Below are positions 1 through 8,800 of a DNA stretch of 64,000 bases, one piece after another (within the stretch, counting starts at the first letter, position 1; the number at the start of each line of letters is the position of its first letter). Below the pieces are notes generated by a model. The model worked only from the letters and a program-made list of their open reading frames with translations. It had not been told where the DNA came from and did not search any database. A program made the translations under genes and the position numbers. The DNA is from Hazenella coriacea (GTDB taxonomy: Bacteria; Bacillota; Bacilli; Thermoactinomycetales; Thermoactinomycetaceae): the NCBI RefSeq assembly GCF_004341825.1, contig NZ_SMAG01000002.1:310001-374000 (forward strand), in the 5' to 3' direction.

Positions 1-505
1 TTACAATCGCCCACCAAATGGCATCCACAAATGATTGCAAGCTCGAATTGACCCGTCCTTCAATCAAGTAAACACCTGAAGCTCCCCAAAATACAATCCC
101 CGCCACAATGATCAAGGAGAACTTCACTTCTTTACTTCTGAAAAAAGCACTGAGTACGGAAGACATTTTGATCAGCCGAATCAAACGAATCAATCGCATC
201 AACCGAGCGATCCGGAAAAAAGCATCAAAGGGGATCATGGAGATTAAGTCAAACCAGTGGCTTTTTACGAATTTCCATTTTTCTTTGGCAAACATGAATC
301 GAATGCTATACTCTATCGCGAAAAACCATATCAGTGCATAGTCAATCCAGTTCATATTTTCTTGTGTGAGATAATCGGGAATGGCATCAAATGAATTTTG
401 GATGAGTAATATGCCATAAGTAAGAACGAAAAAGGCGATAACGATTTCATAGATCGTTTTCCAATTCAATTTCCAACTTAGGTCGGCTTTCAACCAATTC
501 ATCAT
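1..505 (-). CDS. Voltage-gated K+ channel family protein (3' end outside window)
   Basis: Membrane cation channel of the six-TM voltage-gated type, truncated by the window edge after about 168 codons. The translation starts with tandem ATGs at 505 and 502 (MMNWLKADL). It has several hydrophobic helices, an S4-like arginine helix (RIARLIRLIRLIK), and ends at the window edge in VDAIWWAIV. That is the usual run-in to the TVGYGD selectivity filter, which should lie just outside. Direct observation: S4-like repeat and pre-filter motif. Family knowledge: such proteins form tetrameric K+ channels. It is divergent from the 5S rRNA gene. Ion selectivity cannot be confirmed without the filter. Confidence 0.8.
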   Translation of the reverse strand, partial: MMNWLKADLSWKLNWKTIYEIVIAFFVLTYGILLIQNSFDAIPDYLTQENMNWIDYALIWFFAIEYSIRFMFAKEKWKFVKSHWFDLISMIPFDAFFRIARLMRLIRLIRLIKMSSVLSAFFRSKEVKFSLIIVAGIVFWGASGVYLIEGRVNSSLQSFVDAIWWAIV

Positions 506-583
506 AAAGCTTCCCCCCAGACGGACCATTCGTATCTCTCTATTTTTTGCTACATTTCATTTATGATTCAAACCAATCACCTA

Positions 584-612
584 TTGCAGATCATTTTCTT
601 TTCAGTTATAAT
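584..612 (+). promoter_or_regulatory. Sigma-A promoter of the lone 5S rRNA
   Basis: TTGCAG at 584-589, a 17-nt spacer, then a perfect TATAAT at 607-612. The expected start falls at about 619-620, the first base of the 5S gene, so the RNA probably needs little 5' processing. Confidence 0.75.
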
Positions 613-619
613 ATGTATC

Positions 620-737
620 GTCTGGTGATGATGGCGGAGGGGACCCACTCGTTCCCATCCCGAACACGATCGTTAAGCCCTCCAGCGCCGATGGTACTTG
701 GGGTGCAGACCCCCGGGAGAGTAGGACGTTGCCAGGC
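620..737 (+). rRNA. rrf: 5S ribosomal RNA, stand-alone copy
   Basis: About 118 nt with typical bacterial 5S blocks (GGGACCCACTCGTTCCCATCC-like helix III region, CGAACACG, GGGAGAGTAGG) and complementary ends (GTCTGGTG with GCCAGGC). No 23S precedes it: the 110 bp upstream lead into a divergent channel gene. It has its own promoter and terminator, so it is a single-gene unit. End positions are estimated to a few nt. Confidence 0.95.
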
Positions 738-741
738 ACCC

Positions 742-771
742 AGTCACTCCAATATGGGAGTGGCTTTTTTT
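742..771 (+). terminator. Intrinsic terminator of 5S rRNA
   Basis: CACTCC / GGGAGTG stem with AATAT loop followed by a run of seven T. Confidence 0.85.
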
Positions 772-935
772 GTTTCTACCACTTTTTTGTTGTATGCTAT
801 GAAAAGAAAAGTCATTAGAAATAAAAAAATGCGGGTAAAGAATGACTAAACCTAGCAACAATCAACATACCAAATCATTTTCTAATATAAAATGACTCAA
901 TATTACGGCAAAGTAGAAATGTGTGGAGGTGCTTG

Positions 936-1721
936 ATGATGGAAATCATTCAACGATCACCCGATCCTTTTTTTTATAAAGGTGGGAAAACGGGTATTTT
1001 ACTGATACATGGGTTTTCAGGTTCGCCTTCTGAAATGAGGCCGATGGGGGAATACTTTAAGGAACAAGGATATACAGTTTGCGCTCCTTTACTTGCGGGT
1101 CATGGGACGACCCCTGAAGATATGGAGAAAACATATTGGCCTGACTGGTGGCAAAGTGTTTTAGATGCTTATGAGCGAACACTTCCAGAAGTGGAGGAGT
1201 TATTTGTAGCTGGCTTGTCAATGGGAGGAGCTTTATCTTTATACTTGGCCTCCCAAAAATCTGTCGCAGGTGTGATCCCTATGTGCGCTCCCGTTTGGGT
1301 TCAGGATCGACGTGCTGTTTTTGCCGGTGTTATTCATCATTTTATTCCATACAAAAAGAGGAAGATTCGAAGAGCTGAAGAAATCGAAAGGCATATGGTT
1401 ACGTATGATCGCACTCCAGTCAAATGCGTTGGAAGTCTAAATCGTTTAATTCGTATGGTTCGCCAACAGTTACCCAAGGTTTCTGCACCTGCACTCGTCA
1501 TTCAGTCCCAGATGGATGAAGTAGTTGTTCCTAAAAGTGCCGAATATATACATGAGCACATTTCATCGACAGAAAAAGAGCTGTCTTGGTATGAAAAATC
1601 TTCGCATATTATCACGTTGGATAAAGAACGAAAAAAATTATTTGCAGAAGTAGATGGTTTTATCCAACGACATTCTCAGTTTTCAAATCTGCATCAATAC
1701 CGTGATGTTAAACCAGTATAA
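936..1721 (+). CDS. est: Carboxylesterase / monoacylglycerol lipase, YvaK/Est30 type
   Basis: Cytoplasmic alpha/beta hydrolase that cleaves short-chain carboxyl esters or monoacylglycerols. Visible motifs: LLIHGFSGSPSEMR (oxyanion region), the nucleophile elbow GLSMGG, the PMCAPV segment typical of the Est30/YvaK family, a late Asp (QSQMDEVV) and the catalytic His in SSHIITLDKE. Length about 261 aa, normal for the family. GGAGGT at 925-930 favours ATG 936 (or 939) over the upstream GTG at 921. It lies 6 bp before rnr, matching the est-rnr-smpB-ssrA order of Bacillales, though no secG is seen upstream. Confidence 0.9.
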   Translation: MMEIIQRSPDPFFYKGGKTGILLIHGFSGSPSEMRPMGEYFKEQGYTVCAPLLAGHGTTPEDMEKTYWPDWWQSVLDAYERTLPEVEELFVAGLSMGGALSLYLASQKSVAGVIPMCAPVWVQDRRAVFAGVIHHFIPYKKRKIRRAEEIERHMVTYDRTPVKCVGSLNRLIRMVRQQLPKVSAPALVIQSQMDEVVVPKSAEYIHEHISSTEKELSWYEKSSHIITLDKERKKLFAEVDGFIQRHSQFSNLHQYRDVKPV

Positions 1722-1727
1722 AGTGAG

Positions 1728-4103
1728 GTGACAGCCTGTAACCAGCACATCTCTGTATGGTTACAGCTTTCATACATGCCTACAGAATATGAGATCCAGC
1801 GGTTTATGCTAGAGCAAGCCTATAAGCCGCTGACATTAGAAGAGCTAATCTCAGCTTTTGAGATTAATGAAGAAGGGAAAGATGCCTTCATTCAACTGCT
1901 TAAGGGGTTGGAAACAGAAGGAAAGATTGTTCGCACTCGAACAAAAAGATATGGAGTACCTGAGCGTTTTAACTTAATCCGGGGGACATTACAAGGGAGT
2001 TCCAAGGGATTCGGCTTTGTGATTCCTGATCAACCCAATAGCCAAGACATCTTTATCCACCTCAATCATTTAAATGGAGCGATTGATGGGGATCTGGTAT
2101 TGGCTCGGATTCATACGAAGAAAAAAGAAGACCGCCGTCCTGAAGGTGAAATTGTTCGTGTGCTCAAACGGGGACGACAGAAAATCGTTGGCGTTTTCTC
2201 AAGTTTATCCAGTCATTTTGGCTTCGTGATTCCTGATGATAAGCGGATTACAGCAGATATTTTTATTTCCCCTGAACATCAGATGAATGCACGTGATGGT
2301 CAGAAAGTGGTTGTCAAGTTACACCAACTGACGGGACGACATAGCGCAGAAGGTGAGATTGTTGAAGTCCTTGGTCATAAAGATGACCCAGGTGTTGATA
2401 TTGTCTCTATTATTCGTAAACATGGACTACCAGAGTCATTTCCTGAAGCAGTCGAAGAAGAGGCTTCAGCGGTTCCAGATGAAATCCATGAAGATGAAAT
2501 CAAGGATCGACGTGATTTACGTGAACGAACTATGGTGACCATCGATGGTGAGGATGCGAAGGATCTAGACGATGCGGTATCAGTGGAACAACTAGAGAAT
2601 GGGAATATTCGTCTCGGTGTACATATCGCTGATGTCAGCTATTATGTCAAAGAAGGTTCAGCATTGGACCGTGAAGCATATGAACGGGGCTGTAGTGTTT
2701 ATCTGGTCGATCGTGTAATCCCGATGCTACCTAAACGTTTATCTAACGGAATTTGTAGCTTAAATCCCCAGGTGGATCGGCTAACCATGACCTGCGATAT
2801 GGTGATCGACCCACAAGGAAATGTTGTGGATCATGATATCTATCCCAGTGTCATTCGAACCAATGAGCGAATGACCTACTCGGATGTGAAAAAAATTGTT
2901 GTTGATGAAGATCCCGAGTTAATCGCTAAATATCAACCCTTGGTAGAAGACTTTCGTTTAATGGCAAAGTTAGCGCAAATTCTTCGCAAAAAACGAATTC
3001 ATCGAGGAGCCGTTGATTTTAACTTTCCAGAAGCGAAGATTGTGGTAGACGAACGAGGAAGACCCGTTGATATCGTACAACGACCCCGGACGGTTGCCGA
3101 ACAGCTGATCGAAGAATTCATGTTGGCGGCCAATGAGACGGTTGCGGAACACTTTTTCCGGCTCGAAGTCCCATTTGTTTACCGGATTCACGAAAATCCA
3201 GATGTGGAGAGATTACAATCCTTCTATGAGTTTGTGACCAGTTTCGGTTACTCCATCAAAGGACGTCCAGATCGGGTTAAACCACAAGCTCTGCAACGTT
3301 TATTAGAAAAAATCGATGGAACTCCTGAGGCTCATGTGATCAGCACTGTGATGCTCCGCTCGATGAAACAGGCCAAATATGCGGCTGAATGCGTGGGACA
3401 CTTTGGGTTAGCAGCTACGTTTTACTCTCACTTTACGTCACCCATCCGCCGCTATCCAGATTTGTTGATTCACCGGATTATTCGAGAGGTGATCACGAAA
3501 GGGAGCTTGACCGTAGAACGAATTGATCAGTTAAATGCCTATCTCCCAGATGCGGCCCAACAATCTTCGATCCGAGAACGGGTTGCTGTCGATGCTGAAC
3601 GTGAGACCAATGCCTTAAAACAAGCTGAATTTATGATGGATAAGATTGGTGAGGAGTACGAAGGGATCATCAGTAGTGTCACTTCTTTTGGTCTATTCGT
3701 GGAACTCCCCAATACCATTGAAGGTTTGATACATGTTAGCTTTATGACAGATGACTATTACCATTTCCATGAGCAATCCTATTCTTTGGTTGGTGAACGC
3801 ACAGGACGTGTTTACCGGATCGGCGACCCTGTTCGCATCAAAGTGAGTGGTGTGAATATTGAAGAACGAAAGATCGACTTTGAACTACTTGAACACTTAG
3901 CTGAGCATAGTTTTGAACCCGTGAAAAAACGAAAAGGTAAAAATAAAACAGGGACCCGAAAAGGAAAAGCGCCTGAGAAAAAAGGAAAAGCTCCGGAAAG
4001 AAAAAGAACAAGTAAAAAGTCAGTAGTGGGTAAAGACCAACCCCCTAAAAACAGTGTGAGTCGCCCTAAAGGAAAGAAAAAGAAGAAGGTTAAAAAGAAA
4101 TAG
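1728..4103 (+). CDS. rnr: Ribonuclease R
   Basis: Processive 3'-5' exoribonuclease that degrades structured RNA and, with tmRNA-SmpB, non-stop mRNAs. Domain order: winged-helix HTH (about residues 20-85), two cold-shock OB folds each with GFGFVIPD/FGFVIPDD, the RNB catalytic domain with Asp cluster GEDAKDLDDAV (about 272-283) and TSPIRRYPDLL (about 570), an S1 domain (about 643-730), and a very Lys-rich C-terminal tail of about 60 residues. 791 aa is normal. The start is uncertain: GTG 1728 is the first in-frame start, but homologues begin near ATG 1776 (MPTEYEIQRFMLEQAYKPL) and neither has an ideal ribosome-binding site. It is co-directional with smpB and ssrA, separated by one inverted gene. 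Confidence 0.95.
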   Translation: MTACNQHISVWLQLSYMPTEYEIQRFMLEQAYKPLTLEELISAFEINEEGKDAFIQLLKGLETEGKIVRTRTKRYGVPERFNLIRGTLQGSSKGFGFVIPDQPNSQDIFIHLNHLNGAIDGDLVLARIHTKKKEDRRPEGEIVRVLKRGRQKIVGVFSSLSSHFGFVIPDDKRITADIFISPEHQMNARDGQKVVVKLHQLTGRHSAEGEIVEVLGHKDDPGVDIVSIIRKHGLPESFPEAVEEEASAVPDEIHEDEIKDRRDLRERTMVTIDGEDAKDLDDAVSVEQLENGNIRLGVHIADVSYYVKEGSALDREAYERGCSVYLVDRVIPMLPKRLSNGICSLNPQVDRLTMTCDMVIDPQGNVVDHDIYPSVIRTNERMTYSDVKKIVVDEDPELIAKYQPLVEDFRLMAKLAQILRKKRIHRGAVDFNFPEAKIVVDERGRPVDIVQRPRTVAEQLIEEFMLAANETVAEHFFRLEVPFVYRIHENPDVERLQSFYEFVTSFGYSIKGRPDRVKPQALQRLLEKIDGTPEAHVISTVMLRSMKQAKYAAECVGHFGLAATFYSHFTSPIRRYPDLLIHRIIREVITKGSLTVERIDQLNAYLPDAAQQSSIRERVAVDAERETNALKQAEFMMDKIGEEYEGIISSVTSFGLFVELPNTIEGLIHVSFMTDDYYHFHEQSYSLVGERTGRVYRIGDPVRIKVSGVNIEERKIDFELLEHLAEHSFEPVKKRKGKNKTGTRKGKAPEKKGKAPERKRTSKKSVVGKDQPPKNSVSRPKGKKKKKVKKK

Positions 4104-4135
4104 TTCCAGATGTAATTTCTGCTCTATGAGATCTA

Positions 4136-4170
4136 AAAGGTCATCCCTCATGAGATGACCTTTGTTTATT
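4136..4170. terminator. Bidirectional terminator between rnr and the convergent gene
   Basis: AAAGGTCATC / GATGACCTTT 10-bp stem with a short loop. T-rich on both strands, serving rnr and the inverted gene at 4183. Confidence 0.7.
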
Positions 4171-4182
4171 GAAACATCGTTT

Positions 4183-4656
4183 TTAACTTGCTTGGTTTTC
4201 TGTATGTACTTCTTGAGCCTTCTCTAGTTTGCTGTGGATCTTGTCAATCCGCCCATTAAAGAAAGTCTCTACTAAACAAAATAGAATCATGGAGCCTGTC
4301 AATGGAATAAACCAATCCACATCATTAGCGAAAACGTAAAGTCCCCCAGAAATCAGTAAACTTAACAACACATATAAAATGCACTTCACCCCTAATAGGT
4401 TCCATGATGGCTTTTTAGTCTGAACCCATCGCTCAATCAAGAAAGTAGATATGAATCCCCAAACAAAAAACAGGGGTACAGAAAGGACTAACATGACGAT
4501 TGCAATAGGTGTTCCAATCGTCATATGTGTAGAGGGCGCTTCCCATAGATATTCCAACTTACTAAATTGAATCGTATAAAGAATGGCAAATGCGATTCCA
4601 GCTATTCCTGCTGTGATTGATTTCCCTATGAAATGTCCAAAAAACTTGAAAATCAT
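4183..4656 (-). CDS. Small integral membrane protein, unknown function
   Basis: No family recognised. About 157 aa with roughly four hydrophobic segments (around IAGIAFAILYTIQF, TPIAIVMLVLSVPLFFVWGF, CILYVLLSLLISGGLYVF, LTGSMILFCLVETFF) and a charged C-terminal tail. The start is placed at ATG 4656 because GGAG lies 7 nt upstream inside the longer frame that begins at 4680. It is inverted between rnr and smpB, an insertion relative to the usual gene order. Confidence 0.7.
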   Translation of the reverse strand: MIFKFFGHFIGKSITAGIAGIAFAILYTIQFSKLEYLWEAPSTHMTIGTPIAIVMLVLSVPLFFVWGFISTFLIERWVQTKKPSWNLLGVKCILYVLLSLLISGGLYVFANDVDWFIPLTGSMILFCLVETFFNGRIDKIHSKLEKAQEVHTENQAS

Positions 4657-4772
4657 GTTTTTTCTCCACTCCTTTTTCAAATCAGATAGAAAAAGTAATT
4701 ATAAATTACATTATACTTGAAATTGGACAACGAACTCTATCAAGTTCGTCTATTGCTTTCAATGTCCATAAG

Positions 4773-4802
4773 TTGACAAATAGTCTAACAAATTGATATA
4801 AT
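4773..4802 (+). promoter_or_regulatory. Sigma-A promoter of smpB
   Basis: Perfect TTGACA (4773-4778), 18-nt spacer, perfect TATAAT (4797-4802), about 35 bp before smpB. Confidence 0.8.
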
Positions 4803-4838
4803 ATATTCTGCAACTTTCTAGGGATCGTGGTGAAAACG

Positions 4839-5303
4839 ATGAGTAACAAAGGTACAAAAGTGATTGCACGCAATAGAAAAGCAACCCATGATTACCATAT
4901 TGAAGAGACTTTCGAAGCTGGGATCGTGCTCACAGGCACAGAGATTAAGTCGATCCGTCAGGGAAAAGTGAACCTTCAAGATAGCTACGCTCGAATTGAT
5001 CGTGGTGAACTATTTATTGTAGGGATGCACATTAGTCCATTTGAGCAAGGGAATCGTTATAATGTAGACCCAACCCGAACCCGTAAACTACTCATGCGCA
5101 AAAAGGAAATCGATAAACTCTTGGGAGTTACTAAAGTGAAAGGACTTACCCTTATTCCCCTTGACCTCCATTTGAGAAATGGCTTTGCCAAAGTCCAACT
5201 CGCACTGGGTCGTGGGAAAAAAATGTATGACAAACGGGCCACATCAGCCAAAAGAGATGCTGACCGAATGATCCAACGCAAATTGAAGGAACAAAATGCA
5301 TAA
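4839..5303 (+). CDS. smpB: SsrA-binding protein SmpB
   Basis: Binds the tRNA-like domain of tmRNA and delivers it to stalled ribosomes for trans-translation. Family motifs: [38 protein letters not shown], and the basic C-terminal tail after [17 protein letters not shown]. Length about 154 aa. ATG 4839 (MSNKGTK) matches the family start better than GTG 4827. The gene is directly upstream of its RNA partner ssrA. Confidence 0.97.
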   Translation: MSNKGTKVIARNRKATHDYHIEETFEAGIVLTGTEIKSIRQGKVNLQDSYARIDRGELFIVGMHISPFEQGNRYNVDPTRTRKLLMRKKEIDKLLGVTKVKGLTLIPLDLHLRNGFAKVQLALGRGKKMYDKRATSAKRDADRMIQRKLKEQNA

Positions 5304-5316
5304 CCCATGATTGTTA

Positions 5317-5345
5317 TTGAAAAATGACATGTTTTGTGTTACACT
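5317..5345 (+). promoter_or_regulatory. Probable ssrA promoter
   Basis: TTGAAA (5317-5322), 17-nt spacer, TACACT (5340-5345). The predicted start is about 40 nt before mature tmRNA, leaving a leader that contains the hairpin CAGCAG-ATGA-CTGCTG. Confidence 0.55.
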
Positions 5346-5390
5346 TAATATCCAGCAGATGACTGCTGATCTTATTCACTTTTGAATCTC

Positions 5391-5757
5391 GGGGGCGTTT
5401 TTGGGATTCGACGGGGATAGATCGAGCGTCAGTAGCGAGCCGAGGGGTTGCGTTTCTCGTTAAACACGCAAAACGCCAAAAAAGTAACTGGCAAACAAGA
5501 TAATTTTGCTCTAGCTGCCTAATAGTGTAGCTAGGATCCACTTCTCCATCGCCTATGTGGAGTCGCTGGGTCTCACTCATCAGTAGGCTAGCAACCTCGG
5601 GCGCCACCCTCGAGGAAGCGAAATTAAGCGTGGCTGGTCTTTAAAGTCGCCTGTCACTGGGCAATTTTGAAGACGAGATTCTAAACAGTGACTGCGCTCG
5701 GAGAATCTGTCGTGGCGATATCTTCGGACAGCGGTTCGACTCCGCTCGCCTCCACCA
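5391..5757 (+). ncRNA. ssrA: Transfer-messenger RNA (tmRNA)
   Basis: One-piece tmRNA of about 367 nt. The 5' GGGGGCG pairs with the 3' CGCCTCC-ACCA, giving the Ala-acceptor end with encoded CCA. The T-arm GGTTCGACTCC lies before the 3' end. The tag frame runs 5490-5519 and encodes GKQDNFALAA, followed by TAA TAG at 5520-5525. With the charged alanine the tag is A-GKQDNFALAA, which resembles Bacillaceae tags. Confidence 0.97.
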
Positions 5758-5777
5758 AACTCATAATTTCGTTCATC

Positions 5778-5811
5778 ACCACCCTTTGTACTTAACAAAG
5801 GGTGGTTTTTT
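5778..5811 (+). terminator. Terminator of ssrA
   Basis: ACCACCCTTTGT / ACAAAGGGTGGT 12-bp stem followed by TTTTTT. Confidence 0.9.
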
Positions 5812-5832
5812 ATTTTGAAATCAAACACTCGC

Positions 5833-5861
5833 TTGACTTTAAAAATGGCCCATTATATAAT
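5833..5861 (+). promoter_or_regulatory. Sigma-A promoter of tRNA-Thr
   Basis: TTGACT (5833-5838), 17-nt spacer, TATAAT (5856-5861), 22 bp before the tRNA. Confidence 0.8.
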
Positions 5862-5883
5862 ATTTCATGTCAATTAAAAATAT

Positions 5884-5959
5884 GCTGGTGTAGCTCAGCT
5901 GGTAGAGCACTTCACTCGTAATGAAGGGGTCGCAGGTTCGAGTCCTGTCTCCAGCACCA
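5884..5959 (+). tRNA. tRNA-Thr (anticodon CGT)
   Basis: 76-nt cloverleaf with encoded CCA. Acceptor GCTGGTG/CCAGC, D-arm TAGCTCAGCTGGTAGAGC, anticodon stem CTTCA/TGAAG with loop CTCGTAA (anticodon CGT reads ACG), T-arm GGTTCGAGTCC. Confidence 0.95.
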
Positions 5960-5964
5960 GAGTA

Positions 5965-5995
5965 AGCCCTTGAGGAATCAAGGGCTTTTTTGTTT
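5965..5995 (+). terminator. Terminator of tRNA-Thr
   Basis: AAGCCCTTGA / TCAAGGGCTT stem followed by TTTTTTG. Confidence 0.85.
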
Positions 5996-6020
5996 TTTGC
6001 AGGGGGGAGTGGGGATTTGC

Positions 6021-6143
6021 AAACATAACCTCGGAAAGTGGACAGGTTCTGACTGTGGTACAGAATATGACAGGGACATTAACGCTACTACTAACATCTT
6101 ACAAGAAGGTATAAGACTTCTTACCGTTAGAATGACGAGATAA
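6021..6143 (+). pseudogene. tnpB C-terminal remnant (IS200/IS605 family)
   Basis: The frame ending at TAA 6141-6143 reads KWTGSDCGTEYDRDINAT then NILQEGIRLLTV. This is the C-terminal zinc-ribbon/RuvC-III end of TnpB (usual form WTCSNCGTEHDRDINAA-NIL). The DRD motif with its catalytic Asp is kept. The first Cys of the second CxxC is Gly, and everything upstream of about 40 residues is gone. It lies just upstream of the Wadjet operon, so it marks a past transposon insertion at this tRNA-adjacent spot. Confidence 0.85.
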
Positions 6144-6225
6144 TCTTGGTTAATTAGAAACTAGTAGGTTTTTTTACTCCAGGAATCCCCCACCTCTTAG
6201 CGTTAGTGGTGACGGGAGTGTTCAA
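6144..6225 (+). mobile_element. Probable right end of the IS200/IS605 remnant
   Basis: Downstream of the tnpB stop, a G/C-rich foldback-type segment (GAATCCCCCACCTC-TTAGCGTTAG-TGGTG at about 6183-6210) sits where the right-end hairpin and guide-RNA 3' end of IS605-type elements normally lie. The exact boundary is not determinable by eye. Confidence 0.45.
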
Positions 6226-6770
6226 GAAACAGTTAAAGATCAGAAAATATGTATTATCACTGAAGCGGACGATGAAAAAACGATATTATAGTATGTTTAT
6301 ACTAAGTATTGATAATAGTATGATGTGCCATTTTTGGTACACCGTATTTGTTATAATTATTAAAAAATTGAGAGTGAGAAAAAAATACATAATCTCTTGA
6401 CATATCAACAATTACCCCAATATAGGTAATATTATATAAAAGGGGGGAGAAACTTAATATATAAAGGTGTTCTTTTTTATCATTTTGAAATCAAGATGAC
6501 TTTTGGTTATTTGAAAAAGGTTTTAAGGTTAAATAAGCCTGGTTAATATAGACTGAATGATATCTATTTCGCTACTAATTCCGCATCATATTTAGATTAT
6601 TTGATATTATTTTAACTCTATAATGAATATTTTATAGATCAGTTTCAGAAGTAGCAGGATAAAAAAGAAATGTATTGAAAATATAGAAAAGGTATCTATG
6701 TTTCCTTGAGAGATTTTAGCTATAAGGTAAATGATTTTAAATAAGCTGATCATGCAATTGGAGGATTGTA
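6226..6770. other. AT-rich intergenic leader region upstream of jetA
   Basis: No convincing gene. A promoter-like TTGACA (6397-6402), 18-nt spacer and TATAGG (6421-6426) could start a transcript with a roughly 340-nt 5' leader. The strong GGAGG just before 6771 serves jetA. Confidence 0.35.
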
Positions 6771-8180
6771 ATGAAGCTGTTTGAGGTTATTCCAGATCGT
6801 TTTTTTTCCATATTAGCCAATCAAAATAGACAGCTCTATGCAGAAGCGTTGTTACTTCTCTATGATGAATACCAAAGATATAAATTTGGCATTCGCTATG
6901 ATGTCATACGAGATTTATTTCAAGAACTCATTGAAACACATGAAGAACTAGGGATGATCTATGAAGAGGAGGCAAGTCAGGAATCATTGATGGAAGATAG
7001 TGAATTAGATGTAGATCGATATCGATCTAAGGCTGGTATATTACTACGTAGATTACGCAATCAAGGATGGATTGACATTGAACAACGTGAAAACTTCCTT
7101 CAATACATTGTATTACCTCACTATTCCAGTCGTATCCTAGCTGTTTTAAAAGATTTGTGTGAAGTGCGTACAGTAGAATATCAGCGGTTTGCCTTTTCTA
7201 CATACCAATTGCTTACTGGTGATGAAGCAAAAAATCGACCTTGTTTTGCTCTCTTAGAAGCCGAAAAGATGAACCAGCAATTTTTAGAAGAGTTGCGTGT
7301 TCTCATCAATAATATGAAACATCACATGGGACAAGTCATAAGTAAAAATACTATTCAAGATGTACTGAGTCATCATTTTGATGAATATAAAGCTAAAATT
7401 GTGGATCGTAGTTATCATCGATTAAAAACATCTGATCATGTGGCTAGATATCGATCTAGAATCCAAGATAGAGTGCAAAAGTGGCTACTGGATAAAGACT
7501 TATTAGAAGAAACTATTATGGATGGTTTAAGAAATGAAATCTTTCCTTCCCGTGAGGAAGCAGAAAAGCAGATTCGAAAGGCCTTACACGGAATTGAGGA
7601 AGTATATCGCGATCTAGATGAAATGTTTTATCAAATTGATTTGCGCCATAATCAGTATTTACGAGCCTCCTTTGATCGAGCACGTTATTTGAGTCAACAT
7701 AGTTATGGAATCAATCAGCAATTGGTACAAGCTTTAGAATGTGTGTCGAAAATAGATGATGAAAAATCTATTATATCATTATCAAGTGTGGTTCGAATGA
7801 TCCATATCAATCAATTAAACGAACAATCATTGTTAACACCGCGAACTAAACGGCCTACCCATAGCCCCACTGAACATGTAGTCATTCCAATTTCTGAAGA
7901 GTTAAAACAGAAACTTCGTCAGCAAAATATATTAAAAATGGAGAAGAGTATTACTCGTGGAAAGATCCGAGAACATGTACTTTCCAAACTAGGAGACCGA
8001 AATGAAATGGGGATAGTTGAATTGGCTCCACAAACAGTAGAAGAATTTCTTTATCTGGCTTATACATACCTTTACGGATACGATGGTCTATGTGGATTTC
8101 GTCTAGTTCGTGGAAAAGAGAATCAAATTTTACAAATTAATCACTATCAATTCCATGATCGTCTTATCGTTCGAGTATAA
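6771..8180 (+). CDS. jetA: Wadjet anti-plasmid system subunit JetA (MksF/kleisin-like)
   Basis: First subunit of the four-gene Wadjet/MksBEFG SMC complex, which recognises and cleaves circular plasmid DNA. 469 aa, mostly helical. It opens with MKLFEVIPDRFFSILANQN, resembling the JetA family annotated in Bacillales (DUF5716-like) rather than the type I DUF3375 form. JetA acts as the kleisin that bridges the SMC heads. GGAGG precedes the ATG. It is 17 bp upstream of jetB in a tight operon. The family call rests mainly on operon context and the N-terminus; the Wadjet subtype (probably not type I) is an inference. Confidence 0.85.
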   Translation: MKLFEVIPDRFFSILANQNRQLYAEALLLLYDEYQRYKFGIRYDVIRDLFQELIETHEELGMIYEEEASQESLMEDSELDVDRYRSKAGILLRRLRNQGWIDIEQRENFLQYIVLPHYSSRILAVLKDLCEVRTVEYQRFAFSTYQLLTGDEAKNRPCFALLEAEKMNQQFLEELRVLINNMKHHMGQVISKNTIQDVLSHHFDEYKAKIVDRSYHRLKTSDHVARYRSRIQDRVQKWLLDKDLLEETIMDGLRNEIFPSREEAEKQIRKALHGIEEVYRDLDEMFYQIDLRHNQYLRASFDRARYLSQHSYGINQQLVQALECVSKIDDEKSIISLSSVVRMIHINQLNEQSLLTPRTKRPTHSPTEHVVIPISEELKQKLRQQNILKMEKSITRGKIREHVLSKLGDRNEMGIVELAPQTVEEFLYLAYTYLYGYDGLCGFRLVRGKENQILQINHYQFHDRLIVRV

Positions 8181-8197
8181 GAAAGGGAGGATAATGT

Positions 8198-8800
8198 GTG
8201 TTTGGGGCGATTAGTGAGCAAGAACAAGAGCGGTTAAAAGACATTATTAATCAGCTACTATCTGTTAATTTCTTGTTAAAAGAGCTTGATCGAGAACATT
8301 TTTTTACGGTTCGCCGCTATCAAGAATTTCTAACAAACTACTTCCGTTTTTTAGGTTGGGATTTAGTGTTAGATGAAAGACATGAGTGTGTTTTTTTAAA
8401 CTCTCCAAAAATAGAGCATCGTCGTCGACTATCACGTGAGGAAAGTATTTGGTTACTTGTCCTTCGCCTTATTTATCAGGAGAAAAGGCAAGGATTATCA
8501 TTAAGTGAATTTCCAGTTACTAACTTGTATGAAATTCGGACGAAATACCAAACTTTCCAATTGGAATTTGTAAAAAGAACTCAGCTTAAACATCTAATTT
8601 CACTTTGCAGAAAGTATAACCTCATCGACATATTGGACAGTGATATGAAGTCAGATGATTGCAGGATAGTGTTATATCATACATTTCTACATGTTATTGA
8701 AACAGAACAACTTAAAGTATTAAGTGAAAAGATCAAGCGTTATAGTAGTGAAAAGGAGGACGTGGATCATGAAGTGGCTCAAGAAGTTGAAGTTGATTAA
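8198..8800 (+). CDS. jetB: Wadjet subunit JetB (MksE-like, DUF4194 type)
   Basis: 200-aa winged-helix accessory subunit (KITE type) that binds the JetA kleisin. Visible features: the LLSVNFLLKELD region, a central YRFLGWDLVLDE-like strand, and ESIWLLVLRLIYQEKRQGLSLSE, characteristic of DUF4194/MksE proteins. GTG start at 8198 is fixed by GGGAGG 7 nt upstream, since ATG 8194 and GTG 8196 lie in closed frames. The 3' end overlaps jetC by 32 bp, indicating translational coupling. Confidence 0.88.
   Translation: MFGAISEQEQERLKDIINQLLSVNFLLKELDREHFFTVRRYQEFLTNYFRFLGWDLVLDERHECVFLNSPKIEHRRRLSREESIWLLVLRLIYQEKRQGLSLSEFPVTNLYEIRTKYQTFQLEFVKRTQLKHLISLCRKYNLIDILDSDMKSDDCRIVLYHTFLHVIETEQLKVLSEKIKRYSSEKEDVDHEVAQEVEVD

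Noticed and set aside
547-861. ORFs on both strands across the 5S gene
   Set aside because: The translated sequence is 5S rRNA; no independent coding support.
5314-5828. Minus-strand ORFs across ssrA
   Set aside because: They are shadows of the tmRNA gene and its terminator.
6206-6400. 64-codon ORF after the IS remnant
   Set aside because: Low-complexity AT-rich translation, no ribosome-binding site, overlaps the likely IS right end.
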